A model generated the notes under the pieces. It was not told where the DNA came from. It saw nothing but the letters and a program-made list of their open reading frames with translations, and searched no databases. Shown piece after piece: positions 1-9,736 of a DNA stretch of 64,000 nt. Position 1 is the first letter of the stretch. Every line of letters starts with the position of its first letter. The DNA lies in contig CP104974.1 in NCBI GenBank assembly GCA_025452255.1, forward strand, positions 310,001-374,000, in the 5' to 3' direction. This stretch comes from Devosia sp. A8/3-2 (GTDB lineage Bacteria > Pseudomonadota > Alphaproteobacteria > Rhizobiales > Devosiaceae). A program made the translations under genes and the position numbers.

Positions 1-992
1 ATTTCGGCCCGCTTTATTCGGCGTCCGAAGTCGTGGGCAAGGTGCTCAAGCGCGGCGATATTGTCGTCTACGAATCCACCGTCTACCACGGCGCTACCGA
101 AGAAGAGTGCATTCCAGTTCTGGAACGGGTCTCCGGGCTCAAATTCAATCAGGATTTTTTTGCTGGTTACTCCCCGAGCGCATCAATCCAGGTGACAAGA
201 GCCATCGTCTGCCGAGCATTCGCAAGGTGACGTCAGGTTCTACGCCTGAAGTCGCCGACTCGGTCGATGCTCTTTATAGCCAGATTATCACGGCCGGCAC
301 TTACAAGGCAGAATCAATCAAGGTCGCCGAGGCGGCTAAAGTCATCGAAAATACTCAGCGCGACCTAAACATCGCACTCATCAACGAACTGGCGATCATC
401 TTCAATCGGCTCTCGATCGATACAGAAGCGGTCCTGAAGGCGGCCGGCACCAAGTGGAATTTCCTGCCCTTCCGACCGGGGCTGGTTGGAGGTCACTGTA
501 TCGGAGTGGATCCCTATTACTTGACCTTCAAGGCGCAGGCTGTTGGGTACCACCCCGAGATCGTCTCGGCTGGTCGTCGCCTGAATGACGGCATGGGCCA
601 ATATGTCTCGATGCGTATGATCAAGGCCATGCTCAAGCGCCGTATCCAGATCGAAGGCGCAAAAATTCTGGTTCTGGGCCTGACCTTCAAGGAAAATTGC
701 CCGGACCTGCGCAATACGCGTCATCGATGTGGTGCGCGAGCTGGAGGAATTCGGCGCGCAGGTCGATGTCCACGATCCGTGGGCCGATGCCGATCAGGCA
801 CGTGAAGAATATGGCTTGGCGCTGACCGCCGAACCTCAGGTGGGCAGCTATGACGGCGTGATTGTCGCCGTTGCGCATGACGCCTTCGTCAAGCCCGGCC
901 CACAGGCCATTCGCGCACTTGGCCGAGCCGATCACGTCTTGTTCGATCTCAAAAGTATTTTCGACAAGAGCCAGACTGATCTGCGGCTCTAA
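1..992 (+). CDS. UDP-sugar 6-dehydrogenase (WbpA/TviB type), 5' truncated, two frameshifts
   Basis: This enzyme oxidises a UDP-hexose or UDP-HexNAc to the uronic acid with NAD and supplies precursors to the polysaccharide genes downstream. The 5' end lies outside the window. The catalytic segment around residue codons 484-530 reads [12 protein letters not shown], with the Cys nucleophile of the UDP-glucose/GDP-mannose dehydrogenase family. The middle domain contains [21 protein letters not shown], also typical of the family. Two frameshifts split it. One is near 172, where a C is missing from a C-run in the codons for [10 protein letters not shown]. The other is near 720, where the reading passes from LRNT to [10 protein letters not shown]. 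The C-terminal nucleotide-binding domain ends in [15 protein letters not shown]. The family is certain; the exact substrate is not. Confidence 0.9.
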
Positions 993-1074
993 TGATTGAG
1001 CGAAGCCGCCAGTTCACCGGTCGGGTTAAAAAAATCCCGACCTCCTTTGCTCGATACGTGACGGCCAAGGAAAT

Positions 1075-2578
1075 ATGAGCCCATCGCCAAAGAAGAGCAC
1101 CTTGGGTGGCCTGGCATGGCTAGGCTCGTCCGCGGTTTTGCGGGGAGGGGCGCAACTGGTGTCGCTGGCACTGTTGTCCCGTATGCTTGAGCCGGCCGAT
1201 TTCGGCATCGTTGCGGCAGCGTTGGTTGTCGCGGGCCTTTCCGCGGTGCTGTCGGAGCTGGGCGTCAACGCCGCCATCGTGCAGGCGGAGGAGCTGACGC
1301 CCGAGCTCGAAGTCAGCGCCTTTCTGCTCTCGATCTGCATGGCTATCGCACTGTTCCTGCTGGTCCAGCTCAATGCCGCTGCGATCGCCGGGCTGTTTGT
1401 CATTCCTGAGCTCGAGGCGGTACTTCCCTATATTGCATTTGGCTTTCTATTGCGTGGCCTAGCGCAGGTTTCGGAAGGCAAGGTCAACCGGAGGATGGAT
1501 TTTCGCCTCCCGGCGTTCATAGAAACGTCCAGCTACGTGCTGGGCTATGCCGTCGTCGGCCCGCTGGCGGCCTTGCAGGGGCTGGGATATTGGTCATTGA
1601 TTCTGGCCTATCTGGCTCAGACATCGGTGGCCACCATTGCGCTGATGGTGCAGTCGCCACCGTGCTTGGTGACACTGCCGTCTCGTCAGGCGCTCAAGCA
1701 GGCCTTCCTGTTCGGCAATGGCATCACGCTGGGCCGCATGTTTTCCTATTTTGCCGGCAGTGGCGATAATTTTGTCGCCGCGCTGGATCAGCGCCGAGGC
1801 GCTGGGTCACTACGGTCGCGCCTACCAGATATTGGTCATGCCAGCTGCCCTGATCGGGCAGGTTGTAGCCCAAGTCATGTTCCCTGTCTTCTCGGGGCTG
1901 CGCGGCAGCAGGGATGCGACGGTTTCGGCCTTCATGACCACGACAGCCGCCTTCTCGATGATCCTGTTTCCATTGCAGGCTTTAGTTATCCTATTCGCCG
2001 ACGAGGTCGTCTTCGTGCTGCTCGGATCTGGTTGGGGCGAAACGGCCAGCGTCCTTCGGCTATTGTTCACTACACTCTTCTGCCGCACCGCTTACAAAAT
2101 CAATGAATCACTGCTCAAGTCGGCTGGCGCGGTCTATCAGCTCGCGGCCGCGCAATTGATCTACGCGGCCGCCGTGCTGGTCTTTGCTCTCATCGGCGTG
2201 TCGTTTGGCTCGGAGGGGATTGCTGCTGGGGTGGCCACGGCAGTTCTGCTGTACTACGTCATATTGTGGTGCATGATTGTGCCAAGGTTCGGCATCGGGT
2301 GGGGGCAGGTCATTGCGGCCATCGCACCCGGTTTAGTACTGTGCAGCGTAACGATCGCTGTTGCCCTTGCAGTGCGCTTTGCCGCCGCCGTGGTCGGCTT
2401 GCCCACTTTGCTAGCCGCCATCATCGCTGGCGTTTTGGCTGTGGCCGCCACTATTGGACTGGTGTGGAGCCTGCCGCGTCCTGCACGGGGGCGGTATGCG
2501 GGGCTGTGTGCGCAAGAGGTTCAGCGTGTACTTGGCGCGCTAGGGCGACGTGTTCGAGGCAGGATGAAACAGGATTAA
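1075..2578 (+). CDS. Wzx-like lipopolysaccharide/polysaccharide flippase, one frameshift
   Basis: This is a multi-spanning inner-membrane protein of the polysaccharide transporter family (about 500 aa as a composite), expected to flip undecaprenyl-linked repeat units. The N-terminus (TLGGLAWLGSSAVLRGGAQLVSLALLSRMLEPADFGIVAAALV) has the usual first helix and the LxPxDFG motif of this family. About twelve hydrophobic stretches follow. A frameshift near 1785 separates the first 235 codons from the rest, which resumes as ISAEALGHYGRAYQI, another family hallmark. It starts at ATG 1075 behind AAGGAAAT. Its position between the sugar dehydrogenase and a Wzy-like gene fits a Wzx/Wzy pathway. The exported glycan is unknown. 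Confidence 0.85.
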
Positions 2579-2662
2579 CGTGCATTACCTGTTAGTGGGT
2601 CATCTTTGGGTCTTGTGCAAATGACAGCACGACCCTGAACGTGAAAGGCGGATGAAAAACCA

Positions 2663-4012
2663 GTGTCCACGACAGATACACATGTGCCGCAGGCAATGAC
2701 GCGGCGGCCACCCATGGTCTATATTCATTGCACGGCGCTTGCCGTCTGGAGCCTGATGCTCCCCGAGAGCTCACCTCAATTTGTGCTGGTGGCATTCTCG
2801 CTGCTCAGTCTGGCCTATCTCGCGCTCTATAATGATCGCCGCTTCACACACCCGGTCGCGGTATTCACGCTGTTCTTCTATCCATATTCGACTTGGTTTG
2901 TATACTATTCTCTGATGAAGGGGGTACCACGAGGATATACTGTCAGAAATTATAATGCTTGAGTATCTCGGCCTTGTTGCGTTTGCCGTTTCTACCGATA
3001 TAGCTTCTTCTTTTGGGCTGGGTCGCATCGGAATTACATCGCCCGCGCCTGTTCCGATTAAGCAGGAATTTCGATTGTCGTTGAATATATTAATGATCAT
3101 TTCTATGACGATAATACTATTTGCTTTAATTGAGGCCGTTGCGTCAGGTGCTTCGATGAAGCGTGAATTAGTGGCGCAAGGTTCCTTTTTTGGAACGATT
3201 GCAGGCTTCGCCAGTGTCATTTTAACTTGCGGAAGCATTCTTCTGGCAGCGTCTATTATGCGCCAAAAGGGAGTTGCGGCTCTTTTTGGAAGTCCGTTAA
3301 TTGTGTTTTCGGCTGCGGCTGTGTTTTTCAGTTTAGTAGTGCTTGGTGAAAGGGACTACGTCTTCCGGTTCGTTTTCTGCGCAATGGTTGTTTACTTTAA
3401 CTATAAACGATCGATGGGCGTTGGGCGCATGTTGTTGTTGTTGGCCGCGCTGTGTTTAGTGCTCCCTGTAAGCCAATCTGCGAAGGGGTTGTTACTTTCT
3501 GGCGGAGAGTTCTCTATCGATTTTTCGATTAACTCAATTTTTGTTGGCGAGTTCATTTCCTCCGCTAGAAACATATATATGCTGCTTTTTCATGGGGTGC
3601 ATCATAGTTACAGTTTTCTGGCAAATGATATTGCAAGGGGGTTCTTGCCATTTGGCGGGAACTTTCATTTCCAATCTACGAGTAATTGGTACAATTCTGT
3701 CTACAGGGTAGATCATAGTTTCTCTGGCAGAATCTGGGTGGGGATTCTCCTTGATTGGGCAGGGGTACCTGCTTGGTGGGCGAGGGGGCGTGGTTGTTGT
3801 AATGGCGCTGGTCGGTGCCATTGCGCAGATTTTGTATCAACTTCGTGAGCGATCTGACTTTTGGTTTGCATTTTATGTGCTTGCTCTTGCTACCCTTGTC
3901 TATTGCATCCGCGCTGATGTCGCTAATGTGCTCTCTCAAATTTTCAAGGTGGGGGGCTGTATTGGCCTTCTGGGTATCTCACACGTTGCTTCAAGCCCGC
4001 AAGGACACCTGA
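2663..4012 (+). CDS. Wzy-like O-antigen/exopolysaccharide polymerase, three frameshifts
   Basis: This is a predicted integral-membrane protein of about 450 aa with at least ten hydrophobic segments and no soluble domain. The C-terminal third reads LIGQGYLLGGRGGVVVVMAL and is followed by more membrane helices, as in polymerases that join flipped repeat units. Frameshifts near 2955, 3745 and 3960 break it; the three frames join without loss of hydrophobic pattern. GTG 2663 is the likely start and ATG 2696 is possible. The stop overlaps the next start (TGATG at 4010-4014), which implies translational coupling. Sequence in Wzy proteins is poorly conserved, so the call rests on topology and neighbourhood. 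Base composition is clearly AT-richer than in the rest of the window. Confidence 0.65.
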
Positions 4013-4596
4013 TGGCAATGGAAAAGCAGAGGACACGCGGTCGAAATATCTTTAAGATCGTCCGGCCAATTCTTGTTGCCCTGACCGGCATTTTTACATC
4101 GTGCCCTTCGGACTGGCATCTTCGGCCCGGCAACTTTTGGACACATTTCCGGGTTGATAGGTCTGGGATTGCGCTATGCACTCATGAAAAGGCTTGCTGG
4201 CCACGTTGGCGAGAATGTCTTTTTGGCCGTGGTGTTGAGGTCAAGGAATGGCAGAATCTTCGTCTTGGCAGCAATGTTAGTATTCACAAAGACTGCTATA
4301 TTGATGCAAGCGGAGGGCTTGTAATAGGTAGCGACGTATCTATTGCGCACGGTTCAAGCATCCTCACCTTTGAACATAGCTGGGATGATGAACTTATCCC
4401 AATTAGGTCCAACCCGATCCGATTTTCTGCTGTCATAATCGAGGACGATGTTTGGATCGGTTGTGGTTGTCGTATTTTGGCCGGCGTAACTATCAGGTCG
4501 CGGGTGGTCGTGGCGGCAGGAGCTGTGGTGACCTCAGAAGTCGCTTCAAGGTCACTTGTTGGCGGGGTGCCTCACAAATTTATCAAGAGAATATAG
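4012..4596 (+). CDS. Hexapeptide-repeat (LbH) acetyltransferase, two compensating frameshifts
   Basis: The C-terminal half has a left-handed beta-helix of hexapeptide repeats (LRLGSNVSIHKDCYIDASGG, then VIIEDDVWIGCGCRILAGVT, ending in VVAAGAVV and VGGVPHKFIKR). This is the WcaF/NodL-like acyltransferase signature used for O-acetylating sugars of surface glycans. The open frame hides two compensating frameshifts. Between about 4100 and 4217 the proper reading is frame 2 (RTGIFGPATFGHISGLIGLG, then YALMKRLAGHVGENV), after which frame 1 resumes at FFGRGVEVKEW; the second is one T lost from a T-run. It starts at ATG 4012, overlapping the polymerase stop. About 195 aa. Confidence 0.82.
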   Translation: MAMEKQRTRGRNIFKIVRPILVALTGIFTSCPSDWHLRPGNFWTHFRVDRSGIALCTHEKACWPRWRECLFGRGVEVKEWQNLRLGSNVSIHKDCYIDASGGLVIGSDVSIAHGSSILTFEHSWDDELIPIRSNPIRFSAVIIEDDVWIGCGCRILAGVTIRSRVVVAAGAVVTSEVASRSLVGGVPHKFIKRI

Positions 4597-4600
4597 TACA

Positions 4601-5795
4601 GTGACAACCTGTTTATTCGTTCACGATCATCGTTTCCTTTCTGATGGTAGTAGTTACTATTCGGACAAATTGCCGTATTCCGTTTGGCTTAGGTATTTAC
4701 TTCATTTTAGCAAGGTAACCGTTTTTGCTCGGTCGAGCTCTGCGCTCTTAGATAAGGATAACACTCCGATATCCTCCGGACCGGGCGTCGTATTTGAAGT
4801 TGCGTCATATGGCGGCTCCAAATTCAGTTTTTTTCGAGCTATCTCGCGCCAAGATACAAAGCTACGAAAGCTAATAGCTTCCCATGACGTGTTGGTAATT
4901 CGTCTGCCGAGCGAATTGGGGCTCATGGCCGCTCGCATCGCGCTTCAGCTAAAGAAACCATATGTCGTTGAGGTGGTAGGATGCGCCTGGGCCTCTCTAT
5001 GGTACTACGGCACGTATTTGGCGAAGGCATATGCTCCGGTCCAGTTCTTAAGAATGAGACGAGCGGTTCGTCGCGCGGCGTTCGCCTCTTATGTAACGCA
5101 AAATTTCTTGCAGCGCCGCTACCCGTCAGCGACGGGTAGCCAAACGGTCGCCATTTCGAACGTCGAATTGGCGGCGCCGGATCCCGCTGTGGGGCTCAGC
5201 CGCCTAGGACGTATCACGAAACGCGAAGGGCCGTTTGTTCTGGGTTTGGTAGGGTCCTTCACCGCTAAACACAAAGGCGTTCATATTGCGATTGAGGCAC
5301 TCGCTCTTGCGACAGCATTTCCAGATTGTCAGTTGCGGATTCTTGGCTCTGGCAAGCCGGCGCTGTACCAAGACATTGCCCAGCGGTTGGGGGTCGGGGA
5401 CAGGGTGTTTTTCGACGGCGTTCGGTCTAGTGGCGCTGGGGTTTTCGAATGGCTGGACGGCGTAGATCTATACTTGCAACCGAGCCTAACCGAAGGGGTT
5501 CCGCGCGCTCATAGAGGCAATGAGCCGCGGGTGCCCTTCGTTGGCGTCTGCCGTGGGAGGAATTCCTGAATTACTGCCAGCCGCCAGCCTTGTGCCACTC
5601 GGTGATGCCAAATATCTGGCAAGGTCTTTGATGAGGTATATCCCAAATAGAGAGTGGCAGGGTGAACAGGCGCTGGCCAACATAGCGAAAGCCAAGTTGT
5701 ATACGAAAGACAAACTTGATAGTCGTCGCGCCAGTTTTTTTGCCTCGGTGTGTACCTCTCTGTCTGAAGAAAGTGGGCGGTCATTACGTGGGTAA
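4601..5795 (+). CDS. Glycosyltransferase family 4-like, one frameshift
   Basis: This is a GT-B fold glycosyltransferase of about 398 aa. The N-terminal acceptor domain contains DVLVIRLPSELGLMAARIA. The C-terminal domain contains VLGLVGSFTAKHKGVHIAIE and LRILGSGKP, and ends in the donor-binding ExxxxxxxE region, interrupted by a frameshift at about 5510 (one extra G). The corrected reading joins LQPSLTEGVP to ALIEAMSRGCPSLASAVGG, the standard EGxPxALIEAMS motif. GTG 4601 was chosen because it lies five bases after the previous stop and no ATG precedes the conserved start. It probably adds one sugar of the repeat unit on the cytoplasmic side; the sugar is unknown. Confidence 0.85.
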
Positions 5796-6915
5796 ACGTA
5801 TTCTGATGGTGTTGAATGACCCTCATTATTTTCTTCTTCATAGGCTGCCGATAGCGCAAGCCGCGGTGGCCAGAGGTGACGAAGTGCACATAGCCACCGC
5901 TGATGGCCCTGCCGCAGCGATCATTGCTAGTCTAGGACTGCAATACCACCCCATCCCTCTCACACGCAGTGGACGCAATCCAATTAGGGAACTGGCGGCG
6001 GTAGTTGGCCTATGGCGTCTTTACAGAAAGGTCCGGCCCGATTTGGTGCATTTGGTTACAATCAAACCAGTCCTGTACGGGTCCATAGCTGCTCAGCTAA
6101 GCAGAGTTCCGGCGGTGCTGGCTGCAGTATCCGGTCTGGGGACCGTTTTTGTGGATAGGGGGTGAGGGCCGCAATTGTAAAAGCGTTGGTCTCGGCGCTT
6201 TATCGATTGGCTTTCTGTCATCCAAATATTGCTGTTATTTTTCAAAACCCAGATGACCGTCGAACTTTGCTGAGTTTGACAAATCTACCTGAGGCGTCGG
6301 CGGCCTTAATTCTAGGTTCGGGGGTGGATCTTGACCAATATCAAGCGTCGCCGGAGCCGGGGGGTGCCTATAGTGATTCTCGCTGGCAGAATATTGCGGG
6401 ACAAAGGTGTTGGTGAGTTCGTGTCTGCAGCAAGGCTTCTCAGAGAGGCTGGCATTGCCTCGCGCTTCCAGATTGCCGGAGCAATTGATCCGGGAAATCC
6501 GAGTAGCTACACAGAGGCGGAAATAGCCGCATGGGAAGAGAACGGACTCATCGAGCTCCTAGGCTTCAGGAGCGACTTATCGCGTTTGTTCGCCTCGGCC
6601 AATCTTGTGGTGTTACCTTCATATAGAGAGGGACTGCCCAAGGTGTTGATAGAGGCCGCGGCTTGTGCGCGCGCAGTTGTCACTACAAATGTTCCAGGTT
6701 GCCGGGATGCAATTGAGCCAGACAAGACTGGGGTTCTTGTGCCTGCACGGGACGGGCAGTCGTTGGCTCAGGCGATAAGGTTTTTGATCGAGCATCCTGT
6801 GATACGTAAAAATATGGGGTCCGCTGGCCGTAGCCAGGCGGAGAAATTGTTTTCTATTGAAAACGTTATCTCCAAACATTTAGAGATTTATGATGGTTTG
6901 ATGGTCGGAGGCTGA
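5788..6915 (+). CDS. Glycosyltransferase family 4 (PglA/CapM-like), two frameshifts
   Basis: A composite of about 375 aa. The N-terminus RILMVLNDPHYFLLHRLPIA and the segment LVHLVTIKPVLYGSIAAQLS match the PglA/CapM-like GT4 group. That group commonly adds HexNAc residues to undecaprenyl-diphosphate-linked glycans. The C-terminal Rossmann domain has VILAGRILRDKGVGEFVSAA, and the donor-site motif reads YREGLPKVLIEAAACARAVV. Frameshifts lie near 6162 (one G lost in a G-run) and 6360 (one G gained in a G-run). GTG 5788 overlaps the preceding gene by eight bases, so the two are probably translationally coupled. The sugar specificity cannot be read. Confidence 0.85.
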
Positions 6916-7027
6916 AATAAACTCCTAAATTTAAGAAGTATATTTGCAGGTTTGTTCAGATACCCGCCATCATTAGGTTGCTGTCTGCATTGCAGAGGAA
7001 ACCGGATTTTCGGGAACAGGAGATATA

Positions 7028-7930
7028 ATGTCCTTAGACGATGCACGACAAAAAGCGGATGAAATCAGCGTCCTCGACTTGCTGGTAGTAGTCGTGGAAT
7101 CTCGGATTGTCATCGTGCTTGTTTCCCTCTTCGCCGTTGGAGGTGCATATTTGACGATGCACGGCGCAGGCACGTATACCGCGTCGGCCTCCCTTGCAGT
7201 CGCGCCGGGCCGTGTGCAGCCCGTTCTTAGGGAGACGTTTCCCGACGTCGTCGCGACTGGCAAGGACAATAGCACCCGCATTAGCGCCACGGCAGGCACC
7301 TCTGTCGAAGCTCACCAGAGGCTGGAAAGCGCGGTGGAGCTCTTGGCCAGCTCGCCATACCTTTCGGAAACAGACACCGCTGCCGAGATCGTGGCCGTCG
7401 GTGTATGGTCCGAAGAGGCCAACTTACTGCGCCAGAGCCTAGCCCGGGTGGAAGGTGGTTACGAGGCCAGTGTTGCCACCGATCCTGGCTCCTACGCGTC
7501 GGCGGTAACGCTGCTGATGACCGAACTTGCCGCACGCGAGCATAAGCTGCGCAAGTCCGACATTCGTCTCTCTCAGAAAGTTGTGTCCAAGCCGGAAGCC
7601 GTACATGTTTCGATATCCGCGAACAGCGCTCTAAACGTTCGCACGCTGCTGATCGTCGGTTTTGCCGCAGCCCTATTGACCATCCCGGCTGTGCTGCTTG
7701 GCAACGCCCTGTCTCGCCTCGATACGGACGCGCAGAGCAAGTTTACCAGGATCCGTCGAGCCTTTTTATCCCCACTAGAACCTCGAAAAAATGACCGCAG
7801 CTTAACCGGTCACGATATTTACAGTGAAACGGGTGGTTGCGTTTATAGCGTTCATCCATGCTTTGACGCACGCCTCCATGCCGTCGTCGAGCAGCGCGCT
7901 GCCCCGGTGGACTGCAATTGCACTGCGTAG
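7028..7930 (+). CDS. Wzz-like chain-length/polysaccharide co-polymerase-type membrane protein
   Basis: A protein of 300 aa with the two-helix topology of polysaccharide co-polymerases. One helix spans about residues 24-46 (LVVVVESRIVIVLVSLFAVG). A periplasmic stretch of about 160 residues follows, and then a second helix at about 207-228 (LLIVGFAAALLTIPAVLLGN). There is no cytoplasmic tyrosine-kinase domain. The periplasmic part is shorter than in classical Wzz and has no recognisable coiled coil, so the role in setting chain length is inferred from topology and neighbourhood. The last 60 residues are Arg/Cys-rich and look unlike the rest; a frameshift or a recombination breakpoint after about 7740 is possible. 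It starts at ATG 7028 behind ACAGGAG. Confidence 0.55.
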   Translation: MSLDDARQKADEISVLDLLVVVVESRIVIVLVSLFAVGGAYLTMHGAGTYTASASLAVAPGRVQPVLRETFPDVVATGKDNSTRISATAGTSVEAHQRLESAVELLASSPYLSETDTAAEIVAVGVWSEEANLLRQSLARVEGGYEASVATDPGSYASAVTLLMTELAAREHKLRKSDIRLSQKVVSKPEAVHVSISANSALNVRTLLIVGFAAALLTIPAVLLGNALSRLDTDAQSKFTRIRRAFLSPLEPRKNDRSLTGHDIYSETGGCVYSVHPCFDARLHAVVEQRAAPVDCNCTA

Positions 7931-7950
7931 AGCAGAGATGACAGATTCAA

Positions 7951-8160
7951 ATTCTCAGGGCCCATACACTCGCCCGCGTCCTGCACCTTAACGGTATTCA
8001 AGCCACGATCTACGAAGCCGAGGTCTCGCCGAGTGCAAGAGCACAAGGCGGCTTGCTCGACATTCATGAACACAACGGCCAGCGCACTCAAGGCCGCTGG
8101 CCTTTATGATGCCTTCCTCCGCCTTGTGCGGCCCGGCGAAGATGCCAAGGGCATCATCAA
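7951..8160 (+). pseudogene. Fragment of a TetX-like FAD-dependent monooxygenase (N-terminal part)
   Basis: Reading from 7951 gives [20 protein letters not shown] followed by [16 protein letters not shown]. After a one-base frameshift near 8085 it gives [20 protein letters not shown]. This is the region just behind the N-terminal FAD-binding GxGxxG of class A flavin monooxygenases of the TetX-like group. The dinucleotide-binding glycine motif itself and the remaining 300 or so residues are missing. Homology stops at about 8160, immediately before an unrelated amidohydrolase tail. I regard it as a relic. The family is recognised from memory of sequence patterns, without a database search. Confidence 0.6.
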
Positions 8161-8166
8161 CGGCCA

Positions 8167-8379
8167 GACTGGACGGTAGAGACAATCCGACCCTATTTCG
8201 AGCATGTCATCGAATGCTTCGGGTGGAACCGTGTTATTTGGGGCTCGGACTATCCCTTGATTACGCTGGCCGGTGGGCTCGAGCGGTGGGTGAGCGCAAC
8301 TCGCCAAATTATAACAAGCAGCGTGGACGAGCAGACAAAATTCTTACACTTAAACGCCGAACGGCTTTATCGGGTCTAG
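8167..8379 (+). pseudogene. Fragment of an amidohydrolase_2 family protein (C-terminal part)
   Basis: Seventy open codons read WTVETIRPYFEHVIECFGWN, then RVIWGSDYPL, and end in FLHLNAERLYRV before a TAG at 8377. The WGSDYP motif and the final 'NAERLYR' are the C-terminal hallmarks of the sugar-lactonase-like amidohydrolase_2 family (TIM-barrel metal hydrolases); the Asp in GSDYP is the last metal or catalytic residue. The N-terminal 200 or so residues with the metal-binding HxH are absent. The fragment begins exactly where the monooxygenase fragment stops, so the two were probably joined by a deletion. Confidence 0.62.
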
Positions 8380-8500
8380 TGGAGTACGATAGCTTCGGAT
8401 GTCAGCTTGCGCTGATAAAGTTCTAAAAGCGGAGGACTATCAGACGAGTTTTCCGCGAGAGGCCCAGAGACGCTATCGCTGCCTGCGGCCGCCGGTGGAA

Positions 8501-8713
8501 CTAACTTTGGTTGGACGATGAGGCAGGCTTTTCGTCTTTGCGCCCATGAAGGATTTCTGCTGCAGCGCGCAAGCCATCCACAAATCCAGCCGCCTCCAGT
8601 CGTTCGCGTTCCACCTCTAGCGAGGTCTTACCCTTTTCCAGCAAAGCTTTGCTGAAAACTATCTGGGCCCCGTCCTCGTTGGGAGTGGTGTGAGGACGCC
8701 CGCGAGGCGAAGC
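8501..8713 (-). pseudogene. Unidentified C-terminal gene fragment
   Basis: An open reading of about 70 codons on the minus strand ends at a stop at 8501-8503. It reads IVFSKALLEKGKTSLEVERE, then RLEAAGFVDGLRAAAEILHG, and closes with a Ser-rich tail. Composition and helix-like periodicity look protein-coding, but there is no start codon before the in-frame stop at about 8726. I do not recognise the family. It lies in the same scar as the monooxygenase and amidohydrolase fragments and may belong to a mobile or accessory gene. Confidence 0.35.
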
Positions 8714-8762
8714 TGCCAGCCGGCGCTGTTACATTCAGAATTTGCGATGAACTGGTTCAGGC

Positions 8763-8807
8763 TTTCGTGCCGGGTTTCGCTTTTCGCAGGTTTCGTTTTA
8801 TGTTTCT
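8763..8807 (+). promoter_or_regulatory. TTTCG repeat cluster upstream of glpR (candidate GlpR operator)
   Basis: Four TTTCG pentamers occur within 33 bases (8763, 8775, 8782, 8791), followed by a partial TTTC at 8802. They lie 30-75 bases ahead of the glpR start. Similar TTCG repeats sit ahead of glpD. DeoR/GlpR proteins are known to bind repeats containing TTCG/CGAA, so autoregulation is the natural inference. Confidence 0.45.
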
Positions 8808-8836
8808 TCAGGAGCAAAGCGAAAACGTGAGCGGAT

Positions 8837-9602
8837 ATGAACATCGAGGACAGGCACGCGCAGATTGTTGAGATGGCGAAGTCTCGTGGTCGGGTGCTGG
8901 TTGATGATTTGGTGCGAGAGTTCGGCGTCTCAGCCCAGACGATCCGCAGGGACCTCAATGACATTTGCGACCAAGGACTGCTCAAACGCAGTCACGGGGG
9001 AGCGATATTCCCCTCGGGTATTGAAAACATGGAGTACGAAGCTCGTCGGCGCATAGCGGCTGCAGAAAAGGACGCAATCGGTCGTGCGGCTGCCAGGCTG
9101 ATCCCGAACAATTGCTCGCTCTTCATCAATATCGGGACGACCACCGAAGCCGTCAGTCAGGCCTTGCTGGATCATGAGGGCCTGATGGTGATCACCAACA
9201 ATATTAATGTGGCCAATAGAATGCGGATCTACCCGAGCCTCGAAGTAGTCATCGCCGGCGGCATCGTACGTGGCTCGGATGGCGGCATTGTCGGCGACGC
9301 GGCAGTGGATTTCATCAAGCAATTCAAGGTCGATTACGCGGTCATTGGTACGTCGGCGATCGACGAGGATGGAGCCCTGCTGGATTTCGATTATCGGGAA
9401 GTCAAGGTTGCCCGGGCGATCATTGCCAATGCCAGATATGTCATCCCGGTGTCGGATTCTGACCAAGTTCGAGCGCACCGCGCCGGTGCGCATAGCGCAT
9501 CTCTCCCAAGTGGATGCCTTCATTACTGATCGATGCCCTCTTCCGTCCATTCGACAGCTTTGCGCCCAATCCGACGTGACCATCATCGAGACGAATGGTT
9601 AA
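8837..9602 (+). CDS. glpR: DeoR/GlpR-family transcriptional repressor of the glycerol operon, one frameshift
   Basis: A composite of 255 aa. The N-terminal DeoR helix-turn-helix reads VDDLVREFGVSAQTIRRDLN and is followed by LLKRSHGGA. The C-terminal DeoRC effector domain has FINIGTTTEAVSQALLDHEG, VIAGGIVRGSDGGIVGDAAV and LLDFDYREVKVARAIIANA. A frameshift at 9460 (an extra T in a TTCGACC context) shifts the last 45 codons, which end in AHLSQVDAFITDRCPLP and VTIIETNG. It probably senses glycerol 3-phosphate or a related phosphosugar. It sits directly upstream of glpD and the glycerol ABC genes. ATG 8837 is preceded by a weak GAGCGGA. A closely related paralogue lies at 43795. Confidence 0.88.
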
Positions 9603-9629
9603 CAGGTTGAGCCTCCTCTCTATTTTTCT

Positions 9630-9684
9630 TTCGGAATATCGCGTTTATCTTCGATTGACATTCGTTTTCCTTTCGCCCTACCTT
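9630..9684 (+). promoter_or_regulatory. glpD promoter with phased TTCG repeats
   Basis: TTGACA at 9655-9660 is followed, 17-18 bases later, by a weak -10-like CTACCT/TACCTT at 9678-9684. TTCG tetramers start at 9630, 9650, 9661 and 9672, with spacings of 20, 11 and 11 bases, so they lie on one face of the helix and overlap the promoter. This is a plausible GlpR operator array for the glpD-glpSTPQUV transcript. The promoter call is by eye. Confidence 0.45.
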
Positions 9685-9736
9685 TTCAACTGTTCACGCC
9701 AACTGGAAGACCGGGGCTGAGCTTCAGGAGGGCGAA

